NCBI RefSeq assembly: GCF_030373445.1
Contig: NZ_JAUCYU010000008.1
Span: forward strand, 124,001 to 188,000
Reading direction: 5' to 3'
DNA length: 64,000 nt
DNA from: Roseovarius sp.
GTDB taxonomy: Bacteria; Pseudomonadota; Alphaproteobacteria; Rhodobacterales; Rhodobacteraceae
The translations under genes were made by a program, and so were the position numbers. This document shows, piece by piece, positions 1 through 9,772 of this stretch. Numbering within the stretch: position 1 is the first letter of the stretch; each line of letters opens with the position of its first letter. The notes below the pieces were generated by a model, which was given only the letters and a program-made list of their open reading frames with translations, had not been told where the DNA came from and did not search any database.

Positions 1-1322
1 AGGAAGTCGAGAAAGCCGGCGCCTCGATCATCAATACCGGCATCGGCTGGCACGAGGCGCGCATCCCCACCATCGCCACCTCCGTCCCCCGCGCGGCCTT
101 CACCTGGGTCACGAAAAAGCTGATGGGCAAGGTCGGCATCCCGGTCATCACCTCGAACCGCATCAACACGCCGGAAGTCGCCGAAGACGTCCTCTCCGGC
201 GGTGCCGCCGACATGGTCAGCATGGCCCGCCCCTTCCTCGCCGACCCGGATTTCGTGAAAAAGGCGATGGACGGCAAGGCCGCCACCATCGCCCCCTGCA
301 TCGCCTGCAACCAGGCCTGCCTCGACCACACGTTCAGCGGCAAGATCTCCACCTGCCTCGTCAATCCCCGCGCCTGCTATGAAACCGAGCTGCCCATCGA
401 CCCGGCCAGCCAGCCCAAGTCCATCGCCGTCGTCGGCGCCGGCCCCGCGGGCCTCTCGGCGGCCATGACCGCCGCCCAGCGCGGCCACACCGTCACCCTC
501 TTCGACCGCGACGACCGCCTCGGCGGCCAGCTCAACATGGCCCGCGAAATCCCCGGCAAGGAGGAATTCCACGGCTTCGTTTCATGGTTCGAAACGATGG
601 TCGAAGAGCTCGGCATCACGGTCAAACTCGGCACCGAGGTCACCGCCGATACGCTTGACGGCTTCGACGAAACCATCATCGCAACCGGCGTCATCCCCCG
701 CGACCCCGAGATCCCCGGCCAGGATGGCGACAACGTCCTGAACTACATCGACGTCCTGCGCGGCCAGGCCAAGGTCGGCCAGCGCGTTGCCATCGTCGGC
801 GCCGGCGGCATCGGCTTCGACGTGGCCGAATTCCTCGTCCACGACGGCGAAAGCCCGACCGAGAACCTGTCAGAATGGAAAGAGGAATGGGGCGTCGGCG
901 ACCCGGCCGAAACCCGCGGCGGCCTCGCCCCCGAGGGCCCGCAGCCCGACCCGGCCGCGCGCAAGGTCACGCTCCTGCAGCGCAAGTCCGAACGCCCCGG
1001 CAAGCGCCTCGGCAAGACCACCGGCTGGATCCACCGCGCCTCGCTCCGCATGAAGGATGTCGAGATGGTCGCGGGCGTCAATTACGAACGCATCGACGAC
1101 AAGGGCCTGCACATCACCTTCGGCGAGGCCCGCGAGAACCCCACCCTGATCGAGGCCGACACCATCGTGCTCTGCGCCGGCCAGCTCAGCCAGCGCACGC
1201 TGGCCGATGCGCTGGAAGAGAAAGGCCGCAAGGTACACGTGATCGGCGGCGCGGATGTCGCCGCCGAGCTGGATGCCAAGCGCGCCATAGACCAGGGCAC
1301 GCGGTTGGCCGCCACGCTCTGA
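1..1322 (+). CDS. fadH: 2,4-dienoyl-CoA reductase, C-terminal part (5' truncated by window)
   Basis: NADPH-dependent flavoenzyme that reduces 2,4-dienoyl-CoA during beta-oxidation of unsaturated fatty acids. The reading frame is already open at base 3. It shows the end of the Old-Yellow-Enzyme barrel (INTGIGWHEARIPT, then VSMARPFLADPDF). Next come the 4Fe-4S cysteines of the family in CIACNQACLDH and STCLVNPRACYE. An FAD Rossmann motif (VVGAGPAGLSAA) and a second nucleotide-binding motif (GAGGIGFDVAEF) follow. This is the FadH order of barrel, Fe-S cluster, FAD domain and NADPH domain. The true start lies upstream of the window. Trimethylamine dehydrogenase-like paralogues share the fold, but the cysteine block favours FadH. 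Confidence 0.9.
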   Translation, partial: EVEKAGASIINTGIGWHEARIPTIATSVPRAAFTWVTKKLMGKVGIPVITSNRINTPEVAEDVLSGGAADMVSMARPFLADPDFVKKAMDGKAATIAPCIACNQACLDHTFSGKISTCLVNPRACYETELPIDPASQPKSIAVVGAGPAGLSAAMTAAQRGHTVTLFDRDDRLGGQLNMAREIPGKEEFHGFVSWFETMVEELGITVKLGTEVTADTLDGFDETIIATGVIPRDPEIPGQDGDNVLNYIDVLRGQAKVGQRVAIVGAGGIGFDVAEFLVHDGESPTENLSEWKEEWGVGDPAETRGGLAPEGPQPDPAARKVTLLQRKSERPGKRLGKTTGWIHRASLRMKDVEMVAGVNYERIDDKGLHITFGEARENPTLIEADTIVLCAGQLSQRTLADALEEKGRKVHVIGGADVAAELDAKRAIDQGTRLAATL

Positions 1323-1331
1323 CCGGGTGGT

Positions 1332-1775
1332 CTATTCCACCGTGATCGTGATCTGCTCCGACGTCACGGGCGGATCATGCGGCACGTGGTTCTGGTCGCC
1401 CAGCACCAGTTGCAGCGTATGCTCGCCCGGCGCCAGCTCCAGCGACACCTCGGTCTGCCCGCCGCCGAAATGGCGGTGGTTGTCGTCCGAGTAGAGACCG
1501 CCTTCCGACATCTCCCCGTCTTCCGGCCCGTCGCCGAAGGGCGGCCGGTCGACAAGGACATGGTGATGGCCGGTATTCTCCTTCTCCGTCCCGGCCGGGG
1601 CCACGCCCATGCCGCTCAGCCCGAAGATCACCGTCACCGGCGACGACACCGTCGCACCGTCCTCGATATTGACGAAATACACCTTCGCCCCCTCGGGCGC
1701 CGGCGTGTCCCCAGCGAGCGCCGGCGCGCTTGCCAGCCCGGCCGCCATTCCGATACTCAACAGCAATGCCTTCAT
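1332..1775 (-). CDS. DUF4399 secreted protein
   Basis: Predicted exported protein of 147 residues. I chose the ATG at 1775 because AGGAGG lies 5-7 bases upstream and the protein then opens with a clean signal peptide (MKALLLSIGMAAGLASAPALA). The longer open frame upstream lacks these signs. The mature part matches DUF4399: a beta-rich region with FVNIEDGATVSSPVTV, GHHHVLVD near the middle and DDNHRHFGGGQTEV before the C-terminus. Proteins of this family often sit in the periplasm, but their role is unknown. The many histidines would allow metal binding, which is only inference. It is convergent with fadH, and its upstream region faces the LysR gene. Confidence 0.8.
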   Translation of the reverse strand: MKALLLSIGMAAGLASAPALAGDTPAPEGAKVYFVNIEDGATVSSPVTVIFGLSGMGVAPAGTEKENTGHHHVLVDRPPFGDGPEDGEMSEGGLYSDDNHRHFGGGQTEVSLELAPGEHTLQLVLGDQNHVPHDPPVTSEQITITVE

Positions 1776-1968
1776 CGAATCCTCCCTGCTTGCCGTAAGG
1801 TCATCATAGCGTAGGTGGCGTGATCTCCACAGATGGAAACGCCTGTTTCCCTGTTTCCTTGTCACGAACGATGCAAAGGAAAACCCAGATATTGTCGGCC
1901 ATACGCCGCAGTTGTGCCCGATTTTGATCCGATAAGGCCTCAAGGAATAACGCACAGAGGTATCGAGT

Positions 1969-2874
1969 ATGGATCGCCTTACCGAAATGGAGGCTTTCGC
2001 GACCGTGGTGGACCAGGGTGGCTTCACCGACGCGGCGCGCAAGATGGGGATTTCGAAATCCGCCGTGTCCAAGCATGTCTCGTCGCTCGAGGCACGGCTC
2101 GGCGCCCGCCTCCTGAACCGGACGACGCGACGCGTCAGCCCGACGGAGATCGGCCTGGCCTATTACGACCGCGCCCTGCGCGTGCTCAACGACGCCGGAG
2201 AGGCCGACGCGCTGGTCAGCTCGATGCAGTCCGATCCGTCCGGCCTTCTGCGAATCTCGGTCGCCACCGATTTCGGCGTCAATCATCTGAGCCCGGTGCT
2301 CGGCCAGTTCCTCGAGGAATTCCCCGACATCACCGTCAACATGGTGCTCAACAACCGCTATGTCGAGCTGATCTCGGAAGGCTTCGACATGGCCATCCGC
2401 ATCGGCGAACTGGAAGACAGCACGCTGCGCGCCCGCAAGCTGACCGACACCACCAAGCGGATGATCGCCAGCCCCGGCTACCTCGACAAGTACGGGCGCC
2501 CGGCCAAGATCGACGACCTGAACGAACACAAGCTCCTGCACTATTCCAGCCAGTCGAACGGCTCGGTCTGGAAGCTGACCGCGCCCTCGGGCGAAAAGCG
2601 GCAGGTGCGCACCGCCGGCGGTCTGTCGGTCAATGACGGCCAGTCGCTTCTGAACGCCGCGATCTCCGGCCTCGGCATCGCCTACCTGCCCAGCTTCCTC
2701 TACGCCAACGCCATGAAGGCGGGACAGGTCGTCGACGTGATCCCCGACCTGCCCTTCGAGACGCAAGGCATCTACGCGGTCTACCCGCCGGGCCGGTTCA
2801 CCCAGCCCAAGGTGCGCGCCTTCATCGATTTCCTGGTCAATGCCTTTGCCGACAAGGGCCCGACCGACTGGTAA
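1969..2874 (+). CDS. LysR-family transcriptional regulator
   Basis: DNA-binding regulator of 301 residues, the usual LysR length. Residues 1-60 form the winged helix-turn-helix (MDRLTEMEAFATVVDQGGF, then SKSAVSKHVSSLEARLGARL and NRTTRRVSPTEIG). Residues 90-295 form the effector-binding domain (LRISVATDFGVNHL; GFDMAIRIGELEDSTL; GLGIAYLPSFL). It belongs to the subgroup with the N-terminal MDRLTEMEAF signature, often linked to redox or drug-type targets. It is divergent from the DUF4399 gene and lies upstream of an FMN reductase gene, from which it is separated by an intrinsic terminator. The neighbouring reductase is a plausible but unproven target. Confidence 0.9.
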   Translation: MDRLTEMEAFATVVDQGGFTDAARKMGISKSAVSKHVSSLEARLGARLLNRTTRRVSPTEIGLAYYDRALRVLNDAGEADALVSSMQSDPSGLLRISVATDFGVNHLSPVLGQFLEEFPDITVNMVLNNRYVELISEGFDMAIRIGELEDSTLRARKLTDTTKRMIASPGYLDKYGRPAKIDDLNEHKLLHYSSQSNGSVWKLTAPSGEKRQVRTAGGLSVNDGQSLLNAAISGLGIAYLPSFLYANAMKAGQVVDVIPDLPFETQGIYAVYPPGRFTQPKVRAFIDFLVNAFADKGPTDW

Positions 2875-2905
2875 GCCGCCTCTACGTTTCCCGCCTGACA
2901 GCCTC

Positions 2906-2938
2906 GCCCCCGGTGCCCCGCGCATCCGGGGGCTTTTT
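2906..2938 (+). terminator. Rho-independent terminator after the LysR gene
   Basis: Inverted repeat GCCCCCGG (2906-2913) and CCGGGGGC (2926-2933) with a 12-base loop, followed at once by TTTTT. It lies 31 bases after the LysR stop codon and separates that gene from the FMN reductase gene. Confidence 0.8.
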
Positions 2939-3052
2939 CATGGGGCCCCTGCCGCCGCGTCACACAGCCAGTGTGCGCCCCTGCCGGTTGCCTTTCGTGC
3001 GCTGCATGACAGATTGGGGCCAGACAGGACACCGACCGAAGGGAACAACGTC

Positions 3053-3588
3053 ATGGCCGACCCCAAGCTGCTCACCATTTCCGGCTCGCTTCGGAAGGGC
3101 GCCTACAACCGCATGCTCCTGGCCGAAGCCGTGCGCGCCTTCGGCCCCGCCGAGGTGACCGAGGCCGACCTGAACCTGCCCCTCTACGACGGCGACCTCG
3201 AAGAGGCCGAGGGCGTGCCGGCAAGCGTTCAGGCCCTGGTCGAACAGATCAAGGCGGCCGACGCGGTGGTGATCTCCTCGCCCGAGTACAACAAGGGCAT
3301 CAGCGGCGTGCTCAAGAACGCCCTCGACTGGATCAGCCGCGTCCCGGGCAGCGCCTTCAAGAACAAGCCGACGGTGGTGATGTCGGCCAATGCCGGGCGC
3401 ACCGGCGGCGAGACGGGGCAATACATGGTGCTCCACTGCCTCGTTCCGCATCAGGCCGACGTGCTGCCGGGCCCGACGCTCTGTGTCGCCACCGCGGGCG
3501 ACGAGTTCGACGCCGAAGGCCGGCTGCTCAACGAGCGCTATCTCAAGGTGCTCAACACCAGGATGACCGCCCTGCGCGACCGCGTCTC

Positions 3589-3592
<4 letters not shown>
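3053..3592 (+). CDS. NADPH-dependent FMN reductase family protein
   Basis: Small flavodoxin-like oxidoreductase of 179 residues (the family is usually 175-190). It would reduce free FMN, quinones or azo compounds with NADPH. The ATG at 3053 is chosen because the protein then begins with the family N-terminus (LLTISGSLRKGAYNRML), where the SGSLRKGAYN loop binds the FMN phosphate. The second signature is SSPEYNKGISGVLKNALDW near residue 80. GGETG near residue 120 lies in the third flavin-contact region. It follows the LysR gene on the same strand beyond a terminator, so it probably has its own promoter. Its stop codon overlaps that of the convergent radical SAM gene by 4 bases. Confidence 0.88.
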
Positions 3593-4656
<1,064 letters not shown>

Positions 4657-4713
4657 GGGGGTGGTCTTTCCTTCCGTCGGTCCGGTTCATATGTAAGTTC
4701 CGAAAGGGCCAAG

Positions 4714-6093
4714 ATGAACCGGCAGTCAGATATAACGGCGCGACATTCGGCTGTGGCCGGTCGCTTTTTCCCGGGCGAGGCAGACGAGCTGGCCCGCACT
4801 GTGGCCGACTGCCTGGCCCACGGCACGCCCGCCGCCGCCCCTCCGAAAGCCATCATCTCGCCCCATGCCGGCTACCCCTTCTCGGGCCGCCTCGCCGGCA
4901 TGGCATGGCGCGCCACCGAAACCGCCCGCCCGGCCCGCATCGCCATCCTCTCCCCCTCACACCAGCACGCCTTCACCGGCATCGCCCTGCCCTCGCAGGA
5001 CCGCTACGCCATGCCCGGCTTCGATTTGCCGATCGACACCGCCGCCCGCGACCTGCTGATCTCCAGTGACCTCGCCCATGTCGAAGACGCCGCCCATGAC
5101 CGCGAGCATGGCGTCGAAACCCAGCTCCCCTTCCACCACCAGGTGCATCCCGACACGCCCGTTGTCCCGCTGGTGATCGGCCGCGCGCCGGATGAACAGG
5201 TGGCTGCGGCCATCGACGCACTGGCGGCGATGGGCGACACGCTCTTCGTTCTCTCCAGCGATCTCAGCCATTTCCTCACCCTCCAGGACGCCCGCAAACA
5301 CGACGCCACCACCGCCCGGCTCATCGAAACCGCCAAGCCCCGCGACCTCACCGGCGCCCATGCCTGCGGCGCCGCCGCGATCCGCGGCTACCTGCTGTCG
5401 GATCACGGGCAGGGCAGCCGCCTGCTTCGCCTCGCCATGGCCAACAGCGCGGCGGTCACCAGGGACGAAACCCGCACCGTCGGCTACGGCGCCTGGGCGC
5501 TCTTCGGCGTGACCGACGAAATCCTCCTCCCCGACCACCGCGCCGCCCTTCTGAAAGCCGCGCGCCAGGCCCTCACCTCGCGCATCACCAAGGGCAAGCC
5601 GCCCCACCTCGACACCGACAGCTTTGCCGCGCCCCTCCGCACCCACGGCGCGGCCTTCGTCACGCTCCAGAAGGACGGCAAGCTGCGCGGCTGCATCGGT
5701 TCGCTCACCGCGCATCAGCCGCTGATCGCCGACGTGGTCGAGAACACCCAGAAATCCGCCACCGAAGACCCGCGCTTCCCGCCCGTCACCGCCGAAGAGC
5801 TCGACCGCATCACCCTCAAGATCGCCGTCCTTTCCCCGTCCGAGCCGATGCCTGTCACGGACGAGGCCGACCTCCTCTCCAAGGTTCACCCCGGCCGCGA
5901 CGGCCTCATCCTGTCCGACAAGGGCCGGCGGGGCGTCTTCCTGCCAATGGTCTGGGACAGCCTGCCAGAGCCGCAGGAGTTCCTCGGCGCCCTCAAGCAG
6001 AAGGCCGGCCTCCCCCGCGACCACTGGAGCGACACGCTCCAAATCCGCCGCTTCTGCGCCGAAGGCTTTGCCGAGGCCAACTACCCGTCCTGA
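4714..6093 (+). CDS. AmmeMemoRadiSam system protein B-A fusion (Memo + AMMECR1)
   Basis: Two-domain protein of 459 residues. Residues 1-265 are a Memo-like domain related to extradiol dioxygenases. It keeps candidate metal-site histidines in ISPHAGY (H51), SPSHQHAF (H83, H85) and SSDLSHF (H186), plus EHGVETQLPF near 131-140. Residues 275-455 are an AMMECR1 domain with the hallmark LRGCIGS (324-330). In many genomes these are two separate genes, so this is a fusion. The start at 4714 gives the family N-terminus (RHSAVAGRFFPGE). The much longer open frame upstream only mirrors the opposite gene. Divergent amrS suggests common control from the 57-base spacer. The substrate is unknown. Confidence 0.88.
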   Translation: MNRQSDITARHSAVAGRFFPGEADELARTVADCLAHGTPAAAPPKAIISPHAGYPFSGRLAGMAWRATETARPARIAILSPSHQHAFTGIALPSQDRYAMPGFDLPIDTAARDLLISSDLAHVEDAAHDREHGVETQLPFHHQVHPDTPVVPLVIGRAPDEQVAAAIDALAAMGDTLFVLSSDLSHFLTLQDARKHDATTARLIETAKPRDLTGAHACGAAAIRGYLLSDHGQGSRLLRLAMANSAAVTRDETRTVGYGAWALFGVTDEILLPDHRAALLKAARQALTSRITKGKPPHLDTDSFAAPLRTHGAAFVTLQKDGKLRGCIGSLTAHQPLIADVVENTQKSATEDPRFPPVTAEELDRITLKIAVLSPSEPMPVTDEADLLSKVHPGRDGLILSDKGRRGVFLPMVWDSLPEPQEFLGALKQKAGLPRDHWSDTLQIRRFCAEGFAEANYPS

Positions 6094-6482
6094 AGGTTCG
6101 ATATCTCGATCAGGTTCCCGTCAGGATCACGGATGTAAACTGACAGCAGGGGCCCGGTCGCCCCGGTGCGCCTGACCGGCCCCTCGATCACCTCCACGCC
6201 GCAGGCCTCCAGATGCGCCACCCAGTCCGCCACCGGCGTCTCGCTCAGAAAGCACAGATCGGCACTGCCCGGCTGCGGCCTCTCCGCCTTCGGCTCGAAC
6301 TCCGCCCCCGCCTGGTGCAGGTTGATCTTCTGGCACCCGAAAGCCAGCGCCGTGCGTTCCACACCATCGACCGGCCGGAACGTAACCACGTCCATCCCCA
6401 GGACCTTCCGGTAGAAGGCGCAGCTTGCCGGAATGTCCCGCACCGTCAGGACAAGATGATCGAGAGAGGCAATGCGCGGCAT
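6081..6482 (-). CDS. VOC family (glyoxalase/dioxygenase fold) protein
   Basis: Single-domain vicinal-oxygen-chelate protein of 133 residues. The start of the fold is SLDHLVLTVRDIPASCAFY, with H9 as the likely first metal ligand. KINLHQAG near residue 55 and DPDGNLIEISNL at the C-terminus give the further candidate ligands. AGGGATCACC precedes the ATG. The family includes lactoylglutathione lyases, fosfomycin-resistance enzymes and extradiol dioxygenases, and the substrate cannot be read from sequence. Its 3' end overlaps that of the convergent Memo-AMMECR1 gene by 13 bases. Confidence 0.85.
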   Translation of the reverse strand: MPRIASLDHLVLTVRDIPASCAFYRKVLGMDVVTFRPVDGVERTALAFGCQKINLHQAGAEFEPKAERPQPGSADLCFLSETPVADWVAHLEACGVEVIEGPVRRTGATGPLLSVYIRDPDGNLIEISNLQDG

Positions 6483-6528
6483 GGTGATCCCTGTTGTGGC
6501 GGCCCGGATTCCGGCCTAGCTTGCCCGC

Positions 6529-7320
6529 ATGAGCGACCCAGTGCAAACCCTGACCGACATGATCGACCCGGCCCGCGCCCGGGCGATGCAGGCCACCATC
6601 GGCCATACCCCGCAGATCGACAGGGGCGACCCCCTGCCGCCCTTCTTCCACCAGCTCTATTTCTGGGATCCGCAAGACCCGGCGGAGCTGGGCCGCGACG
6701 GCCATCCCAAGGTCGGCCGCGTGGTCCCCGACATGGGACTGCCGCGCCGTATGTGGGCCGGCGGACGGCTCGAGTTCGAGGCGCCCCTGCTCGCCGGAAC
6801 CGCCGCAAAGCGCCTCACCTACGTCGAGAAAACCGCCCAGAAGGAAGGCCGCTCCGGCCCCCTCGGCTTCGTTACCATGCGCCACGAGACATGGCAGGGC
6901 GACACGCGCTGCATCGCCGAGTGGCAGGACATCGTCTACCGCGAAGATCCCAAGCCCGGCTCCAGGCCCACCCCGCCCGAGGCGCCCACCGACGAGGATG
7001 TGGCCGAGCCCGCACGCTTCGACACCACCATGCTCTTCCGCTACTCGGCGCTCACCTTCAACGGCCACCGCATCCATTACGACCTGCCCTACGCAACGGG
7101 CGTCGAAGGCTATGATGGCCTCGTCGTCCACGGCCCCCTGCTGGCCCAGCTCGCCATGCTGCTGGCCGAACGCCAGCTCGGCACCCTGACCCGCTTCGCC
7201 TTCCGTGCCACGGCGCCGCTGATGCATTTCGAGACGGCCGAAATCTGCTGGAAATCCGACGGCACGGTCTGGGTGCGCGGGCCCGACGGGCGGCAATGCC
7301 TCACCGGCACCGCCGCCTAA
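6529..7320 (+). CDS. FAS1-like dehydratase / MaoC-type hotdog acyl-CoA hydratase
   Basis: Predicted double-hotdog hydratase of 263 residues. The N-terminal FAS1-like dehydratase region contains MWAGGRLEFEAPLLAG. The C-terminal part has the hydratase-type segment TTMLFRYSALTFNGHRIHYD, where D/H residues of the hotdog active site are expected, followed by GYDGLVVHGPLLAQLA. The architecture resembles mesaconyl-C4-CoA or itaconyl-CoA hydratases of alphaproteobacteria, but the substrate is inference. There is no convincing Shine-Dalgarno sequence. The gene is flanked by opposite-strand genes and seems to be a single unit. Confidence 0.8.
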   Translation: MSDPVQTLTDMIDPARARAMQATIGHTPQIDRGDPLPPFFHQLYFWDPQDPAELGRDGHPKVGRVVPDMGLPRRMWAGGRLEFEAPLLAGTAAKRLTYVEKTAQKEGRSGPLGFVTMRHETWQGDTRCIAEWQDIVYREDPKPGSRPTPPEAPTDEDVAEPARFDTTMLFRYSALTFNGHRIHYDLPYATGVEGYDGLVVHGPLLAQLAMLLAERQLGTLTRFAFRATAPLMHFETAEICWKSDGTVWVRGPDGRQCLTGTAA

Positions 7321-7335
7321 TACACGGCCGCTTCG

Positions 7336-8460
7336 TCAGAAACTCGCCACCAGTATCTGCCGGAACGCCTCCCCCGTCATCTCCCGCGCGTTGGTGGGCG
7401 TGGAATGGTCGCGCATCGCCGCCTCGGCGATCCCGTCGATGATCCCCTCCTGCAGCCCCAATTCCCCCAGCGTGGCCGGCAACCCGATCTCCGCCGTCAG
7501 CGTCTGCACCTCCGCGCCGAGATCGGCGCCCTCCGCCATCCCCAACGCAACCCGCAGCCGAGCGTATTTCTCCCCCGCCGCCTCTTCATTATACCTCAGA
7601 ACCTCCGGCAGCAGGATCGCGTTCAGCGTCCCGTGATGCGGGTTCACGGATTTCACCGCTCCCAGCGGATGCGACAGCGAATGCACCGCGCCCAAGCCCT
7701 TCTGGAAGGTCAGCGCCCCCTGCAGCGAACACATCATCATCTCCCGCCGCGCCGCCCTGTCGCCGGGCTGTGCCACCGCCGTCCGGATATGGCCCCACCC
7801 GCGCACCAGCCCGTCCACCGCGATGGCATCGGCGACCGGGTTGAACTTCGGGCTCAGGAACGTCTCGATGCAATGGGTGATCGCATCCATCCCCGTCGCG
7901 GCGGTCAGGCCGGGCGGCAACCCATGCGTCAGCTCCGGATCGCACAGCGCCCGCACCGGGATCAGGTAGGGGCTCAGGATGCCAAGCTTGCGCCCGTCCG
8001 CCACCGTCAGCAACGCCGCCCGCCCCACTTCCGAGCCGGTTCCGGCGGTCGTCGGCACGGCAATCACCGGCGCACAGCGGTCGGTGATCTTCGCCACCCC
8101 GCCCTCGATCGCGGCATACCCGGCAAGCGGCCCCTCATGCGTCACGCGAAGCGCCACCGCCTTCGCAAGGTCGATGGGCGACCCCCCGCCCACGGCCACG
8201 AGGCAATCGCAGCCATGCTCCCGATACATCTCCGCCGCGGCCTCCGCCGCGCTTTCCGTGGGGTTCGACGGCGTGCCGTCGAACACCGGCACCCCCAGCG
8301 AACCGGTAACCCGTTCCACCAGCCCGATCTCGACCAGCGGTTTGTCACTGATCACCAGCGGCCGGTGCAATGACAGGCCCGCAAGTTCCTCGGCCAGCAG
8401 GGCCGAGGCCCCCTCGCCAAACCGGATCGTCGTCAGGTATTGAATCGTCTCGACTGTCAT
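7336..8460 (-). CDS. iron-containing alcohol dehydrogenase
   Basis: Group III NAD(P)-dependent dehydrogenase of 374 residues, the normal family length. The dinucleotide loop is GGGSPIDLAK (91-100), and PTTAGTGSEVGRAAL follows at 136-150. Metal ligands are visible as D192 and H196 in GMDAITHCIET, a histidine in HSLSHPLGA (H260/H264) and one in NPHHG (H275/H276). The substrate could be a short alcohol, lactaldehyde or a hydroxy acid; it is not assignable. It lies 57 bases after a cupin gene on the same strand and probably belongs to the XRE-cupin/cupin operon, which may control its expression. Confidence 0.88.
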   Translation of the reverse strand: MTVETIQYLTTIRFGEGASALLAEELAGLSLHRPLVISDKPLVEIGLVERVTGSLGVPVFDGTPSNPTESAAEAAAEMYREHGCDCLVAVGGGSPIDLAKAVALRVTHEGPLAGYAAIEGGVAKITDRCAPVIAVPTTAGTGSEVGRAALLTVADGRKLGILSPYLIPVRALCDPELTHGLPPGLTAATGMDAITHCIETFLSPKFNPVADAIAVDGLVRGWGHIRTAVAQPGDRAARREMMMCSLQGALTFQKGLGAVHSLSHPLGAVKSVNPHHGTLNAILLPEVLRYNEEAAGEKYARLRVALGMAEGADLGAEVQTLTAEIGLPATLGELGLQEGIIDGIAEAAMRDHSTPTNAREMTGEAFRQILVASF

Positions 8461-8517
8461 GTCCGCCTGCCTGCGCTCGGTTGAATGACCTGCCCGCCTC
8501 GGCGGGCAGGAAACGGG

Positions 8518-9003
8518 TCACACATCCACCCGCTCGTTTTCCACCGCGTTGCGTTTCTCCATGTTGAACCGCCCGGCATAGATCGGCCGCTCGCTTGTGG
8601 TCGGCCCAGGATACTGCACGATGAAGATATCGCCGCCCGTCTCGGTCTTGAACTCGCCCTCGTAATGCGGGTCCGGGTGGAAGATCACGCTACCCTCGCC
8701 GCACATCTCGCCGCCGATCTCGAACTCCCCCTTCAGGATGTGCCAGACCTGCGCGAAGCCATGGTAATGCTCCGGATGGTACGCGCCGGGCTCCAGCCGC
8801 AGGATACCGGCATTGGGGTTCGTCGGGTTCTCCGGCTCCGGGTGGAACGCCATCTTGCCCGTCTCCCCCGGCCAGCGGATGGTCTCCCATTCGAGGTCGT
8901 TCAGGTTGCGCACGATATAAGGCTGGTGGTCTTTCCGAGATGCTTCCCTGCTGACCTGCAGCTTGGCGTTGTTCTCGGCCGTATCAGGAATGGTCTTGCT
9001 CAT
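8518..9003 (-). CDS. cupin domain protein
   Basis: Single cupin of 161 residues with the metal-site motif HPEHYHGFAQVWHILKGEFE and a second motif further on (VIFHPDPHYEGEFKTE). GGGAGG precedes the ATG at 9003. Its start overlaps the stop of the upstream XRE-cupin gene as ATGA (9000-9003), a sign of translational coupling. Proteins like this bind small carboxylates or act as isomerases or dioxygenases; nothing in the sequence fixes the reaction. Together with the downstream iron alcohol dehydrogenase it may form a small catabolic unit. Confidence 0.82.
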   Translation of the reverse strand: MSKTIPDTAENNAKLQVSREASRKDHQPYIVRNLNDLEWETIRWPGETGKMAFHPEPENPTNPNAGILRLEPGAYHPEHYHGFAQVWHILKGEFEIGGEMCGEGSVIFHPDPHYEGEFKTETGGDIFIVQYPGPTTSERPIYAGRFNMEKRNAVENERVDV

Positions 9004-9665
9004 GATGTCCTCCCGTTGGATGAGCCTTGGGGTCTTTCCTGCAAGGCGGCGCGTGTCGGGCGCCACCAGTCGAAATCGATGCGCGAGATATCGGCGGCCG
9101 CCACGGTCATCAGGATCTGCGCATCCGTCCCGCCCGCACTGCGCGCCCGGTGGGGCTGCTGCGAGTCGATGAAGATGCTGTCGCCGGTGGAAAGGTGAAA
9201 GCTTTCCTCGCCCACCTCGAACAGCACCTCGCCGCTGATGACAAAACAATGCTCCTGCCCGGGATGCGAGACATAGGCCTCCATCCTGTCCGTCTCGGGC
9301 AGGACGAGGTGGAACACCTCCATCTCGTCCTTCGGGCTTCCGCCGCCGACCCGCTTCCACGAATAGCCGGTCGACGGGATGAAGGCGAAATCGTCGGACC
9401 GCCGGTGAACCGACACGCGTGTCCGCGCCGGTGCATTGCCCAGCCCGTCGAACAGCGACCCGATCTCGATATTCAGCGCGGCGCAGATCTGCAGCAGGTT
9501 GGCGATCGAGGCCGAGGCGACGCCCCTCTCGAGCTTCGACAGGAAACTCTCGGTCAGCCCGCATTTCTCCGCCAGTGCCGACAGGGTCAGCTTCTCCGCC
9601 GTCCGCGCCACCTTGATACAGGCGCCGATCTGCGCGTTCGCGTCGGACGCGTCTGGTTTCTGCAT
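9000..9665 (-). CDS. XRE-family regulator with C-terminal cupin sensor domain
   Basis: Transcription regulator of about 221 residues. The N-terminal helix-turn-helix reads LTLSALAEKCGLTESFLSK then LERGVASASIANLLQICAAL. The C-terminal cupin contains SHPGQEHCFVISGEVLFEVG and DSIFIDSQQPHRARS. Such proteins sense a small ligand through the cupin. The ATG at 9665 has a weak AGGCAAGAG ahead of it. A GTG at 9689 is also in frame but has no ribosome site and abuts a palindrome, so I prefer 9665. The perfect 15-base palindrome just upstream (9691-9705) is a candidate autoregulatory operator. The gene heads the cupin/alcohol-dehydrogenase operon. Confidence 0.85.
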   Translation of the reverse strand: MQKPDASDANAQIGACIKVARTAEKLTLSALAEKCGLTESFLSKLERGVASASIANLLQICAALNIEIGSLFDGLGNAPARTRVSVHRRSDDFAFIPSTGYSWKRVGGGSPKDEMEVFHLVLPETDRMEAYVSHPGQEHCFVISGEVLFEVGEESFHLSTGDSIFIDSQQPHRARSAGGTDAQILMTVAAADISRIDFDWWRPTRAALQERPQGSSNGRTS

Positions 9666-9690
9666 TCTCTTGCCTGATTCTGGAATCACA

Positions 9691-9705
9691 TGACATTAAA
9701 TGTCA
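9691..9705. promoter_or_regulatory. perfect palindrome, candidate operator of the XRE-cupin operon
   Basis: TGACATT-A-AATGTCA is a perfect 7+7 inverted repeat, centred 33 bases upstream of the preferred XRE-cupin start codon. Helix-turn-helix dimers bind such sites, so autoregulation is the natural reading. Binding itself is inference. Confidence 0.5.
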
Positions 9706-9772
9706 CACAGGAACATTTATCCGGTCCAGAACTATCTTCCGTTCGGGATCCCCCAGCTCGGGCAGCGTCCCG

